Of a stretch of 64,000 nt of DNA, positions 31,014 through 40,831 are shown in pieces. The position numbers and the translations under genes are program-made. The notes under the pieces are model-generated. The model did not search any database, was not told where the DNA came from, and saw only the letters and a list, made by a program, of their open reading frames with translations. This DNA is from Skeletonema tropicum (lineage: Eukaryota > Bacillariophyta > Thalassiosirophyceae > Thalassiosirales > Thalassiosiraceae): NCBI GenBank assembly GCA_037178625.1, contig CM074136.1:62001-126000 (forward strand). Reading direction: 5' to 3'. Each line of letters opens with the position of its first letter. Position 1 is the stretch's first letter.

Positions 31014-31435
31014 TTAGGAAATTAGGTAAATGTTGCATTATCGCTACCTAGACATCATTGAACCAACAATTGGAGTCTTCATACGCCGAGGGCAGAACCA
31101 AACAGCGTCGCAGTCGGGACCACGGGAGAGGGTTGTCTCTCCTACCACAGCTCGTTTAAAAGCCCGGGATATATTGACGTGGATGTCAATAAGCCTGTAT
31201 ACAGGCGAGATATACAAATACAAGTATTTGCACGAGAGTATAAGCATATACCCATCTCTATCCGTGGTTGTTTTGACCGCGTCGAAGTGCTGCCTGAGCC
31301 CGCTGGCGACGTATCAAGAAGGCTTCACGTGCCGCTTTTACTGAAAGCAGCCAATAAGCCTGATGTTCACCAGAAGTTGTTTCGAGATCATCAAGATTGA
31401 TTTCCATCAAATATTTATCCTCCTCTCCAAGCCCC
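31014..31435 (-). mobile_element. 5'-truncated LINE copy (3' end of the element at 45.8-52.2 kb)
   Basis: It is the reverse complement of 51828-52249 with about three differences in 422 bp. It contains the last 58 codons of the LINE polyprotein (from GLGEEDKYLMEINLDD to the end) and its complete 3' UTR. Identity stops sharply at 31435. Such 5' truncation is the usual result of target-primed reverse transcription that stopped early. The high identity implies recent movement. Confidence 0.88.
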
Positions 31436-31436
31436 A

Positions 31437-31551
31437 ACAAAGGAAGAGGAAGGGGACAAGGAAGAGGAACGGAGCAGAAGGACACCAAGGGTCGAGGCCG
31501 AGGCCGGGGTCGGGGCCGAGGAGGTCGTGGAGGTCGTGGTGGTGGGAGATA
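31437..31551 (+). pseudogene. Fragment encoding an RGG/GAR tail
   Basis: Read in one frame, this gives NKGRGRGQGRGTEQK, then DTKGRGRGRGRGRGG and RGGRGGGR followed by TAA (31549-31551). Such Gly-Arg tails end Sm/LSm proteins, fibrillarin and other RNA-binding proteins. The rest of the gene is absent; the left edge abuts the truncated LINE. It could be a captured mRNA end joined during reverse transcription (inference). Confidence 0.5.
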
Positions 31552-31617
31552 AAAATAGCTCAACGAAAGCATAGAAACTTCCACCAAAAAGCTACTACCA
31601 ACAAGATCAACACCATA

Positions 31618-33610
31618 ATGCATAATATCAAACTTCGAGATGGATTTCTAGCAGATCGATCTCTCCCAACTATGATGAACGTCACGATATACTACCGTAA
31701 AATAGATTGGGATACTCTACACGTCAACACCACAAAGAATCTTGCCCTACACAACTTGTGTTCTCCGAGAATTAAGCTCCCCCCAGGTACTAGAAGATTG
31801 CTTGGCTTAGGCCTGAACTTCGGTATCAAAACTCCTTATCCAAACATCAACATCGAGGACGTAATCGACAAATTTACTAAAGACATCCGCAGCACCAACT
31901 ACTGGAAAAACTTACATGAAGACAATGGTCAGCCGAAGCAAGAATACATCCCAGGGATGTACATCAAAAGCGATCATTGGGATCCACCTCATGCGTCAGA
32001 AACAGTTGAAGCAGCCGTAAACAGATTTGCCTGCCAAATGAGACAGTTGCATCTCCAATACAAACGTCGATGGTCCAAACCCAACATTACAAAACAACAA
32101 TCTCACCTACTCAGATACTTGAGAAACCACCCAATACTGCTAATTTTAGCTTCAGACAAGAACTTGGGCCCCGTAATTATTGAACGAATTGTCTACATTC
32201 AACGTTGCTTGGATGACTTCCTCACAAAGCCGGACAAATACGTACGCCTCAAAAACGGTGGAGAAAAGGCAGCCTCGAGTAAAATCTTCTACCTCATGGA
32301 CAAGTTCAAAGGTGCAGGTTATGAAGATGTGTTAGGTGAAAGCTGTCCAAACCTATATCTATCGCGGTAGAGAAAAATATGGCGACAGCATTGCACGCTT
32401 CCGTGCGAGCCCTAAGGTACACAAAGACCCATGGACGTTGCGCCCAGTGATTGCAAAATGTGGAACATACATCGAATGCCTCAGCAAATGGTTAGATTAT
32501 GAACTACAGAAACTGAAATGTTTCATTCCATCGTACATCAAAGATTCAAGAGATTATCACAGTAAAATCACTAGCAGAAAATGGCCCGCCGGTACAAGGA
32601 TCATAACGGCGGATGCATCGGCGATGTTCGATAATATCTCAATTGAGCATGGCTTAGAATCAATCAAACTTTGGCTTGACTCTCTACAGGGTCAACTACC
32701 AACTGGGTTTCCTCCAAGCGAAGCCATACTCGATGCTCTAAACATTGTTATGAGGAACAATGTTGCACAGTTCGGAGACTGTTTCTTTAAACAGCTGTGT
32801 GGAACAGCGATGGGTACCTCAGTCGCTGTCATTTATGCTGCCCTTTACTACGGATGGCATGAAAAAATCAAGCTCCTACCAACCTACGATGAATTTCTTC
32901 AAGATCTATCGAGGTTCGTTGATGATATGTGTGTCCTGTGGCTAGGAGGCTACAGAGACTGCCTGAACTTCAAAAGTGACGTTAACAACTACGGAATACT
33001 CAGGTGGACGATGGAGGAACCGTCCAACAGAGCTGTCTTCCTTGACCTAGAAATAGCAATCTCGGATGATGGCATCATCAGCACAAAAACTTACCAAAAG
33101 CCAATGAACCTATATCTCTACATTCCAACACACTCAGCCCACACACCAGGCATGATGAAAGGAGTAATCTACAGTGAGTTGAAGAGATACCATTGGCAAT
33201 GTTCAAAGCGCTCGGATTATATCGATCAGGTATGCAAATTCTACAAACGCCTGAGAGAGCGGAACTGGGAACCTAGACGCCTCAAACGTATCTTCCTGGA
33301 GGCAGACAGAAGAATATCCAACCCAGAACCACCAAAACAACCTACTACGAATCCCACGCTCGGTGAAGTAGAGACAGATCAGAATCGTGACCGTCTATTC
33401 CTCACCCTACCGTACCACCCTTCCTATATCCCTCGAAGAACTATACGGGAGATATACCACAATACATGTGAAGATGAACTTAGACAAGAACTCGGTATTG
33501 AACAAATGACCGTATGTTACAAACGAGCCAGGAACATCGGTGACAAGTTAACACGGTCAAATCTCTTTCAAGTAAGAGGCCAAGAAGTAAGTACATTCAT
33601 AAATGAATAG
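31618..33610 (+). pseudogene. Penelope-like reverse transcriptase, no GIY-YIG domain, one frameshift
   Basis: Two overlapping frames (to 32370, and 32336-33610) form one product after a single-base shift near 32320-32345. The protein carries LASDKNLGPVI, then SPKVHKDPWTLRPVI, the catalytic ITADASAMFDNI (motif A), CGTAMGTSVAVIYAALYYG (motif B), RFVDDMCVLW (motif C, FVDD), FLDLEIAISDDGIIS and YQKPMNLYLYIPTHSAHTPG. The order and wording are those of Penelope-like elements. It ends shortly after YKRARNIGDKLTRSNL, the point where canonical members continue into a GIY-YIG endonuclease, so this is an endonuclease-lacking type or has lost that domain. The ATG at 31618 is the first after the RGG fragment; the true start is uncertain. 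Confidence 0.78.
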
Positions 33611-33625
33611 GGGAGTAGACTCCCC
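33610..33625 (+). terminator. GGGGAGT/ACTCCCC hairpin followed by T7
   Basis: The perfect 7-bp stem with loop AG begins at the last base of the reverse transcriptase stop codon and is followed by seven T. It looks like a hairpin-plus-T-run structure; in a eukaryote a terminator function is not established. Confidence 0.4.
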
Positions 33626-33689
33626 TTTTTTTCTTGCAGCTTGCTCGCATGCTGGCAAGCCAGCAGCTCACGTCGCTGCAAGAAAAAAA
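33626..33689 (+). ncRNA. Nested stem-loop downstream of the Penelope-like frame
   Basis: The outer arms TTTTTTTCTTGCAGC (33626-33640) and GCTGCAAGAAAAAAA (33675-33689) pair perfectly over 15 bp. Inside lies GCTGGC-AA-GCCAGC (33651-33664). It forms part of the 3' untranslated region of the element. Its role, for example as template recognition by the reverse transcriptase, is conjecture. Confidence 0.5.
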
Positions 33690-33846
33690 GTCTTGCATCT
33701 TAAAATCCCTACAATATGACGTCTGTACACATTTGTGAAGTCCCACCGCCCACCGCCGCCTCACGGCACTGGGTGTCAGAAAAATAAGAACAAACTCTGA
33801 AGCACATCTAAACCATGATGACTTACTGACCACAATCAATACGATT

Positions 33847-33896
33847 GCCGCTGATGAAGTTAATTCGAAAGGATTTGTCGTCAACAATCCTTCGGC
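33847..33896 (+). ncRNA. Hammerhead-ribozyme-like motif
   Basis: In order: stem I 5' arm GCCG (33847-33850), CTGATGA (33851-33857), a short weak stem II region AGTTAATTC, GAAA (33867-33870), stem III GGATT...AATCC (33871-33875 with 33886-33890), the unpaired TT, then CGGC (33893-33896), which pairs with GCCG to close stem I. All conserved core bases of a hammerhead are in place and the predicted cleavage is after CUU. The weak point is stem II, which has only wobble or mismatched pairs. Penelope-like elements are known to carry hammerheads in their terminal repeats, and this one lies 237 bp beyond such a frame. Confidence 0.55.
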
Positions 33897-34084
33897 GGAA
33901 GTAAAATAGATATTGTCTACTGGGATAGGTTACATCTTGCAGTTTAAGTAGTTGAAGTGTTCACTCGCTTCGCTCGCTCACATCATACCTATCACCTATC
34001 ACTTACCACGAACCAACACCAACATGACACAAATGCCCTGTATCATGGAATGCAATACAATTCGACCCTACTTTTCGAAGTAAG

Positions 34085-35653
34085 ATGGATGAATCAGCCA
34101 GAGCGCGCTGGAGGGAAGAATTGTATATTTTTTGCGGATCTGAGTCACTTTCAGAGGAAGGCCTAAGAGAAATATTTGAGCGGCATGGATTGACACCAAA
34201 TACTATTTATCCTCCCTCCAGAGATTATAGATTATTCCTCCATCGCGCATGCTATAATGAAAGAGTCAACGAGGGAATAATTCGATGCCTTATCGAATAT
34301 TTTCCTGACGCTGCCGGTGGTACTACTCGTAATGAGTGGTCGCCGCTTCATGTTGCATGCGGCAACAAAAGTGTGACGATCAACATCGTACAGCTCCTCA
34401 TCGATAAAGATCCGGACTCTGTTCGCAGTGTAGACCGTGAGGGTTGGGTGCCTCTTCATTACTTATGCATGAACAAAAGTGTGAACAAATCAACATTAGT
34501 AGATATTTTGAAGGTGCTTATCGAGAAGTGCCCTGAAGGAGTCCGACATGCTGATAATTACGGCTGTCTTCCAATTCACCTTGCTGCGAAGACACGATCT
34601 CCTGAGTTTTGCCGTGTGCTAATCGAAGCGTATCCCGAATCTGAGCGAATAGGTGATTCCAACGGTTTGCTTCCTCTCCATATTGCATGTTGTTACAATT
34701 CCTTTGCATCGGTAGAATATTTCTCCAAACTTTACCCCGATGCCATCAATCATGCAACAACAGGAGGAATGTATCCGATTCACTACGCCACGAGTCGTAT
34801 CAGCGACAGAAACAAATTAACTGGTGCTGTGGAAATTTTGCAATTTCTGCTGGATTGCGATCCCAATGTGAAATTTCAGATGTGGAGAGGAGCATCTCTG
34901 CTTTGTGCTGCTTGTCTTCAGACAAATTATCGGAATTATAATGATCCAAACACTATTGTTGTTGCACTTGATGTTGTCAAAGCAATTTACGATGCATACC
35001 CCGAAGCTATTGAAGGTGAAAGAATTGTGCGAGACACGCGACATTATCATGTGCAAGCACAAGTATTTATCAACAGCGAGATAGTCTATGCTCGTCAAGC
35101 CAGAGATCGAAGTCTGATGACAACACCCGATGACAATGGACGCCTTCCTTTGCACAAAGCGCTTCAGAACAATGTCAGGCTTGGCTCAATCAAACTGCTG
35201 GTGAAAGGCAATCCCTCCGCAATACGAAGTTTCGACGAAAGAGGAGTGATACCTTTGCACGTGGCATGTGAGCATCATGAATCCGCTAGCGTTGTGGGGT
35301 ACATTAATAGCCTCTCTGGCATCACACTCGATACAACAGATAGGCAAGGGAACACAGCTCTCCATTATGCATGCCGTGGAGCAAAGTATGACACCATTGC
35401 GCTTCTAATGGATAAATTTGACGCTGTATCCGTATCAAAACGGAATGCTGACGAGAAGCTTCCTATTGATCTTTTATGGGAAAGCAATGAGGTCCTTGAT
35501 AGGGAAAGTGTCGCATACACTGAGAGCGTGTATCGGCTTCTGAGGGCATACCCTGAGACGACTATGCGCTTTGGTCTGCAGGCGCAATCTGATTCAGCGT
35601 CTTGTCCGCGTCCCAAGCCGACTGGAAAGAAGAGGAAATTGGATGATGACTAG
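34085..35653 (+). CDS. Ankyrin-repeat protein, 522 aa (intact copy 5)
   Basis: The start ATG at 34085 (MDESARARWREELYIF) is in the conserved context AAGATGGATGAATCAG. The N-terminal block SEEGLREIFERHGL is followed by ankyrin repeats (PLHVACGNK, PLHYLCMNK, PIHLAAKTR, PLHIACCYN, PIHYATSRI, PLHKALQNN, PLHVACEHH, ALHYACRGA) and the tail TGKKRKLDDD. The length equals copy 2. No intron, signal peptide or membrane segment. The upstream region contains the remains of the Penelope-like element, ending about 185 bp before the ATG, so promoter elements may derive from it (inference). Confidence 0.9.
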   Translation: MDESARARWREELYIFCGSESLSEEGLREIFERHGLTPNTIYPPSRDYRLFLHRACYNERVNEGIIRCLIEYFPDAAGGTTRNEWSPLHVACGNKSVTINIVQLLIDKDPDSVRSVDREGWVPLHYLCMNKSVNKSTLVDILKVLIEKCPEGVRHADNYGCLPIHLAAKTRSPEFCRVLIEAYPESERIGDSNGLLPLHIACCYNSFASVEYFSKLYPDAINHATTGGMYPIHYATSRISDRNKLTGAVEILQFLLDCDPNVKFQMWRGASLLCAACLQTNYRNYNDPNTIVVALDVVKAIYDAYPEAIEGERIVRDTRHYHVQAQVFINSEIVYARQARDRSLMTTPDDNGRLPLHKALQNNVRLGSIKLLVKGNPSAIRSFDERGVIPLHVACEHHESASVVGYINSLSGITLDTTDRQGNTALHYACRGAKYDTIALLMDKFDAVSVSKRNADEKLPIDLLWESNEVLDRESVAYTESVYRLLRAYPETTMRFGLQAQSDSASCPRPKPTGKKRKLDDD

Positions 35654-35789
35654 CAGACCCAGTCCACCACGGTCTTCATAGTGAATGAAATGTACTAATC
35701 ATCAATCTTGTATGTTACCACCAAGATGACAGCATCTCGTCTTTCATAGAATCTGCAGCTGGGTTAGCGAAGTTGAACTTGTTTCGTCA
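35654..35789 (+). repeat. Conserved ankyrin 3' flank
   Basis: Contains GTCTTCATAGTGAATGAAAT and CTGCAGCTGGGTTAGCGAA as behind the other copies; about 90% like 20999-21170. Confidence 0.6.
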
Positions 35790-36221
35790 TTCATTCTATT
35801 CTCTCTCCATCCACTAACGCAAGGTATCCAGTTGCACACCGCATTTCAGCATCGTGCTCTGCTAGCGTTATGTCATTATGTACGTAGTGGGACTTGACAC
35901 ATCCACTCTTGACGTCATGGATGAGACGGGGAACACAACCCTTCATCATGCTTGCCGCAGCGCCATGCATGAAATCATAGCTCTTCTTATGGATAAATTC
36001 GGCGTGCATTATTCATATCGAGACCGTACGCTCACAAGAAGCTTCCTATCGATCTTTTATGTGAAAGCAATGCTGACAGGGAAAGTTTTGCATACACAGA
36101 GAACATGTATCAGCTTCTTAGGGCATATCCTGGGATAATTATGGGCATTGATGTACAGGTGCAATTTGCTTCAGCTTGTTGTCCGAGTCTGACTGGAAAG
36201 AAGAGAACGTTGGGCCATTAG
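35790..36221 (+). pseudogene. Eroded ankyrin C-terminal fragment
   Basis: The last third of a family member with deletions and frame breaks, ending GGAAAGAAGAGAACGTTGGG and a TAG. It is the duplicate of 21190-21592, in the same position relative to copy 5 as that fragment is to copy 3. After it, 36270-36500 resembles the flank at 1-400. Confidence 0.65.
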
Positions 36222-36836
36222 CAGCCTTTCAGACCTCTCCTTCAGTTCAACAAGCAAGTAAATAATCATTTCTAATGCTGTCGCTACTAAAGCACTCTAT
36301 CTCTTCACCTTCTTTCATTATGTCCGAGTCTGAATCCAAAGAGAGAAAAAAAATAGAGAAAAATTTTATCAGATTAGATATTAGCCCCGGCTTTCCCCCT
36401 TGATAGTGCTCTAGTTTAACAAGATCATCATGTCGACGCCATTGTAGGTCTTGAATTTGATCATCACCTGTTCCTACCAAACGCATTTGCTTACTTAAGT
36501 ATGCATATGAAGGATTCGGATTCGACTATCCATGGTTCCCATGCTTAGATCTTCAACGTCCGTCAAAGCAAGTCTCACAAAAGAGCAGCCTTGACCCGTG
36601 CTTCGACCAACTAAGATCGAGATAGAGTCGTACTGATTGAGGTATGATAGAGTTGGCAAACAAGGTGAAGATGAGCACAATCAAAAGCGCCTGAAATGAG
36701 AACGAGAAAGGCCCAGGCCGGGTCCCGGTCCCGAATGATGTTTTTGATACGATAGTTTATTACATGTGTACACAATGAGTAATAGCACGTGGGCTCCATT
36801 TACTTGAAATACTTCTAGGAATGCAATACAAGATAA

Positions 36837-37110
36837 ACGAATCAGCGAAAGCGCTGGTGAAGGAATTAAACGAGATTTGTGAATCTGAGTTGCTTTCAGA
36901 GGTAGGCCTAAGAGAAATATTTGAGCGACACAAATTGACGTCCGATAATAATTCGATCATCCGAGACAATACATAAATCTTCTTTCGGGCATGCTTCAAT
37001 GAAAGAGTCAGCGAGGGGAAAATTCAATTGCTTCTAGAATAGTTCCCTACTGCTGCCAGAGGGCTGCGGATTTGGATGGGCGGACGCCGCTCCACGGCGG
37101 ACGTCGTAGT
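36837..37110 (+). pseudogene. Ankyrin N-terminal fragment with lost start codon
   Basis: It begins AAGATAAACGAATCAG where intact copies have AAGATGGACGAATCAG, so the ATG has become ATA. It follows the family N-terminus (SEVGLREIFERHKLTSDNN) with in-frame stops near 36973 and 37040, and loses similarity after GCCGCTCCACGG near 37095. Confidence 0.7.
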
Positions 37111-37603
37111 TTATGTGTCACGGGGCTCAATGAATTTGGATTGAAATGAAATGTCACAGCTGATATGCTCATAGATTGGTCAAACAACCCGAGGCTCTAG
37201 CAGACGTAGCCGAGAGCATGGTAATGACAAGTACGACGTTACGACCTCTAAATGAATAAATATACAAGACCTCTGCCTCTGCTTAGATTCGTTCGATGGA
37301 GGAAAATCTGCTGCAGGAATGATGCCAGATTTTGCAATGCGCTGCCAATGTAAGAAGGCAAGGTAGGCTGCGTGACTCCACGAGCGAACAGTGAACAAAG
37401 TACCACATTGCTACTTGATACAAGTGCGTGTTACCGATTCCTATGTTGGCTCCCGCTATTTTCTACGATGATCTCATTTTGGATTTGCACTCTCACGCAC
37501 CTCTCACCTGACTCGTGTATTCATTCGGGTATCGCCCTTTTCACATAGATATTTTGACTCTCTTCTAATAGATCTCTCTCTGTCTCTATCAATAGTTAAT
37601 CAT
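37111..37603. other. No gene recognised; upstream flank of copy 6
   Basis: 37430-37570 shares words (GATTCCTATGTTGGCTCCCG, CTATTTTCTA, TTTGCACTCTCACGC) with 22140-22255, so this upstream segment is also duplicated. Confidence 0.4.
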
Positions 37604-38170
37604 CATGAGCGCTGGCGACGATAATAATTATATCATAGTCTGATGACAACACCTGATGACAATGGACGTCTTCCTTTGCACACAGCGCTTCAGGACAATG
37701 TCAGGCTTGGCTCAATCAAACTGCTCGTGAAAGGCAATCCTTCTGCGATAAGAAGTTTCGACGATAGTGGCGCGATACCTTTGCACGTGGCATGTGAACA
37801 TCATGAATCCTCTAGCGTTGTGAAGTACCTGGTTAGCCTTGCTGATATCACACTCAATACAATTGATGGGCAAGGGAATACCGCCCTCCATTATGCTTGC
37901 TGCGGTGCAAAGTATGACACCATAGCACTTCTAATGGATAAATTCGGTGCCGTATCCGTATCAAAACGGAATGTTAATGAGAAGCTCCCTATCGATCTTT
38001 TATGGGAAAGCAATGCTGATAGGGAAAGTGTTGCATACACTGAGAGCGTGTATCGGCTTCTGAAAGCATACCCTGAAATGATCATGGGTACTGATTTGCA
38101 GGTGCAATCTGCTTCAGCTTCATGTCCGAGTCTGACTCTGACTTGTAAGAAGAGAAAGTTGGGCGATTAG
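37604..38170 (+). pseudogene. Ankyrin-repeat family copy 6, large internal deletion
   Basis: The ATG at 37604 gives MSAGDDNNYIIV and then a TGA. From 37636 the sequence is the C-terminal third of the family (MTTPDDNGRLPLHTALQDN... to CKKRKLGD), open to 38170. About 1 kb between codon 11 and the TTPDDNG position of the paralogues is missing. A 175-aa peptide could start at the ATG at 37643. Confidence 0.8.
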
Positions 38171-38379
38171 ATAGCCCTGACTGTCTCCTGTGCAATAAGC
38201 AAGTAAATATAATGATCTTTTATGATGTTACAAAAGCAGTCTTGCTCATCATTGTACTCATGAGTGTACTTTGGTCTTTACTTGCTACCCAGCAGTCTCA
38301 TTAGCCTCAATTTGAGTGATTTGAGCTTCAAAAGTACATAGATTGGTGACGCGATTGCACGAGCTTTATTTGATTGGAT

Positions 38380-38944
38380 TAGGGTGTCCACACAAAACGT
38401 GAATTTCACATTTCACATTGTGAATTTCACTTTGCAAATTTCACATGCAAAATGTGAAATTCACCGAAATTCACGTTGTGTCCACACAACAAATTTCACG
38501 GTAAATTTCACAGTAAATTTCACAGTACTTTGCGTTTGCTGCTGTGTTTTGTTGGGGGGCACTCATGGCGCCAAAGGCTCAATGAAATGGGGGAAACGCC
38601 CTCTTGCCCCCCTCCTGTCTCAAATGTGATTTTTGGCTGTGAAAATGTGAAATTTAAAATTCACGAGTTGGACGAGATTGGTCACCCTACATAGGATCTT
38701 CAGACACCTGTCTGAGTCACTTGGAGGACTCAGCACTTTTTTTGCTAAAAAAGTGTAGGGTCTCTGCATATCTGCAGAGTCCCTCTGAAGAGGACTCCCA
38801 GATATGACAGAAGACCTTATGTAGGGTGGAGATTGGTCGCAACTTGTGAATTTTAAAATTCACATTTTCACACAAAGTGAAAGTGTGAATTTTGACCTCC
38901 AATTTGTGAAATTCACATGTGAAATTTGGTGTGTGGACACCCTA
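38380..38944. mobile_element. TIR element with TAGGGTGTCCACAC ends
   Basis: It starts TAGGGTGTCCACACAAAACG and ends with the inverse GTGTGGACACCCTA. Inside both ends AATTTCACA/TGTGAAATT words are densely repeated in both orientations. There is no coding region except a short G-rich stretch. The flanks share a direct repeat (ATTTGAGCTTCAAAAGTAC at 38313 and 38947) but no simple TSD. The element contains a smaller insertion at 38683-38828. Confidence 0.65.
38683..38828. mobile_element. 146-bp miniature element with 9-bp TSD
   Basis: The ends CACCCTACATAGGATCTTC and its near inverse are flanked by GAGATTGGT at 38674-38682 and 38829-38837, a perfect 9-bp TSD. The right half (TGCAGAGTCCCTCTGAAGAG, then GGACTCCCA) matches the TIRs of the larger element at 2349-5363, so this is a deletion derivative of the same family. 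Each half folds into further hairpins. Confidence 0.82.
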
Positions 38945-39242
38945 TGCTATTTGAGCTTCAAAAGTACCTCTCTAGAGATTGGTGACACACTGACTCACTT
39001 TTATTAACGCCACCTTACTTATGCCATAGTCCCTGTCTCGCTCGGCGGGCCGGCCATTCCGAGAAAACGCCGAATTTTGCAAAACGACAGAAAATGCTTC
39101 CAAAAAAATGGCTGCGCACTCACCAAATCCGGCGAGAAATTTTTAACTACCACCAACCATCAACGACGCCGCCGCTATCTGAGTACATTCGCCGCAGCTT
39201 GGCAATTGGCAACCATATCCACCTGACAATATATACATAATA

Positions 39243-40831
39243 ATGATGCCTAACGCCTCTGCAACGAGACCGACCAAACGCAGCCGTCGCTGCACCATCA
39301 GTTCACCAACAATGACGTCGTTATTTTTACTAATTTCAATAATTGCCGCTTTTTTATCCACCTCCGATAAAAATGCTCGGCCACTACTATTCGCCATGGC
39401 AGATGGTGGAGCAGATGATCAATATATTAACGAAGGCGCTGCAGAATATTACTATGGAAATGCAGATGATGCCGCCGCCGCAGATGATGCCGTAGCAAAT
39501 AATAACAATTACGACGATCAAGTTGAAGCTGCCGCCTATGACGATGCCGCCGCCGCAGATGACGCCGCCGCCGCAAATAATAATAATTATTTCGACGATG
39601 GCTACAGCGCCGCCAACCCCTACGCCGAAGACGGATCCATCCTGTACTGGACCGACTTCGCCATCTTTCCCAAACGATGCGTCAACTGGGAGGGAGTCGA
39701 TCAGGTCAAATTCGACATGTACGAAAAATCCTACAAGCATTGCAGCGACACACCCATGGGCACGTACTTGGTTCCCGTGTCGATCTTCGTCAACGCCTAT
39801 CTGAATCAACTCGACAACAATGCCGCCGATTCGGGTGTCGAGTATGAAGTGCCCGAGGTGGCAGCGGCATATGCGCAGTGCGGCATGGGCCCCAAGATAA
39901 ACGGATATCAGTATTATTACCAGGTGGGATGTTCGGATACCAATCCCCTGGCGTTGGCGGTCAATATCTATGAGGATGATACGTGTACGACCCTTAGTGA
40001 CAAGGATGGCTACAATGATGCCAATTTGCAGATCGATATCACCTTGCCCTTTCAGAAGTGCACCCCCTGTGTGATTTGGATGGATAAGAATGATGATGAG
40101 GTGGATGATCAGTATTATGTCAATAAACAGACCTATGCCCCGCTTTGTATGAATGCGTGGAGGTACAAGGAGGATTGTAACGGGAGCTGTAAGAGAAAGA
40201 CTGCGTATGCTGAGAGGGAGGGGTGGAATAAGGCGGATAAGGTCTTGTTGACCATTTTGAGCTTGTTTGGTGAGTCATTGTATTGTATTGTGATCATGTG
40301 ATGTCAACGAGTAGAAGATGAGATGATAGATGATACTATCATGCATGCCATTGCTGTTGAAATCATCACAAAATTCACAAACTAACCAACACTCCCCTTA
40401 CCTTCCCCTCCTCTCTAACCATCTGTACAGGATTTGGAATGTGCATCTCCATCATCAGCAAACGCCAAAAAATGTCCCACAAGGACGCCCTCCTCGAACA
40501 AGCTGCCATCTCCGCAGCCGGTCTCCAACAATCCCACATCCTTGGCAGCTTTTTACTCTTAATCCTCATCATTACCGTCTTTGCTCTATTGGGATTGAAG
40601 AAGATTACATGGGCATTATTGCTAATGCTGAATATTGTGTTGTTTGCGTATTTGATGAAGTTGACTGTTGATGGAAGTGTGAAGGAGACTGTGATTGGGC
40701 CGGATGGGAAGATTGTACCAGATGTGGATAGTGATGAGGAAGAGGAGGAGGATGATGACGAAGATGATGAAGGGGATTATCAGAATCCGACTCTTCCTGC
40801 TAGGCAGACGGAGCTTCCAGAGATTGCTTAA
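39243..40831 (+). CDS. Secretory-pathway membrane protein, unknown family, two exons
   Basis: Exons are 39243-40269 and 40431-40831, with a GTGAGT...TACAG intron of 161 nt that keeps the frame (LSLFG/FGMC). The product is about 475 aa. The N-terminus has a basic stretch, then a hydrophobic segment (SLFLLISIIAAFL) fitting a signal peptide or anchor. Residues 55-120 are an Ala/Asp/Asn/Tyr-rich low-complexity region. A Cys-rich luminal part follows (CVNWEGVDQVKFDMYEKSYK, a CTPC motif, several further Cys). Near the C-terminus lie two hydrophobic helices (ILGSFLLLILIITVFALLG; WALLLMLNIVLFAYLM) and an acidic Asp/Glu run. No known domain is recognised. ATG codons at 39243 and 39246 are both possible starts. 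Confidence 0.8.

Noticed and set aside
31363..31617. N-terminal extension of the Penelope-like protein
   Set aside because: These codons are the antisense of the truncated LINE and an off-frame reading of the RGG fragment, so they are not part of the original element.
31258..31623. Minus-strand protein with a proline/arginine run joined to the LINE C-terminus
   Set aside because: It is a chance fusion of the truncated LINE end with the antisense of the RGG-coding stretch.
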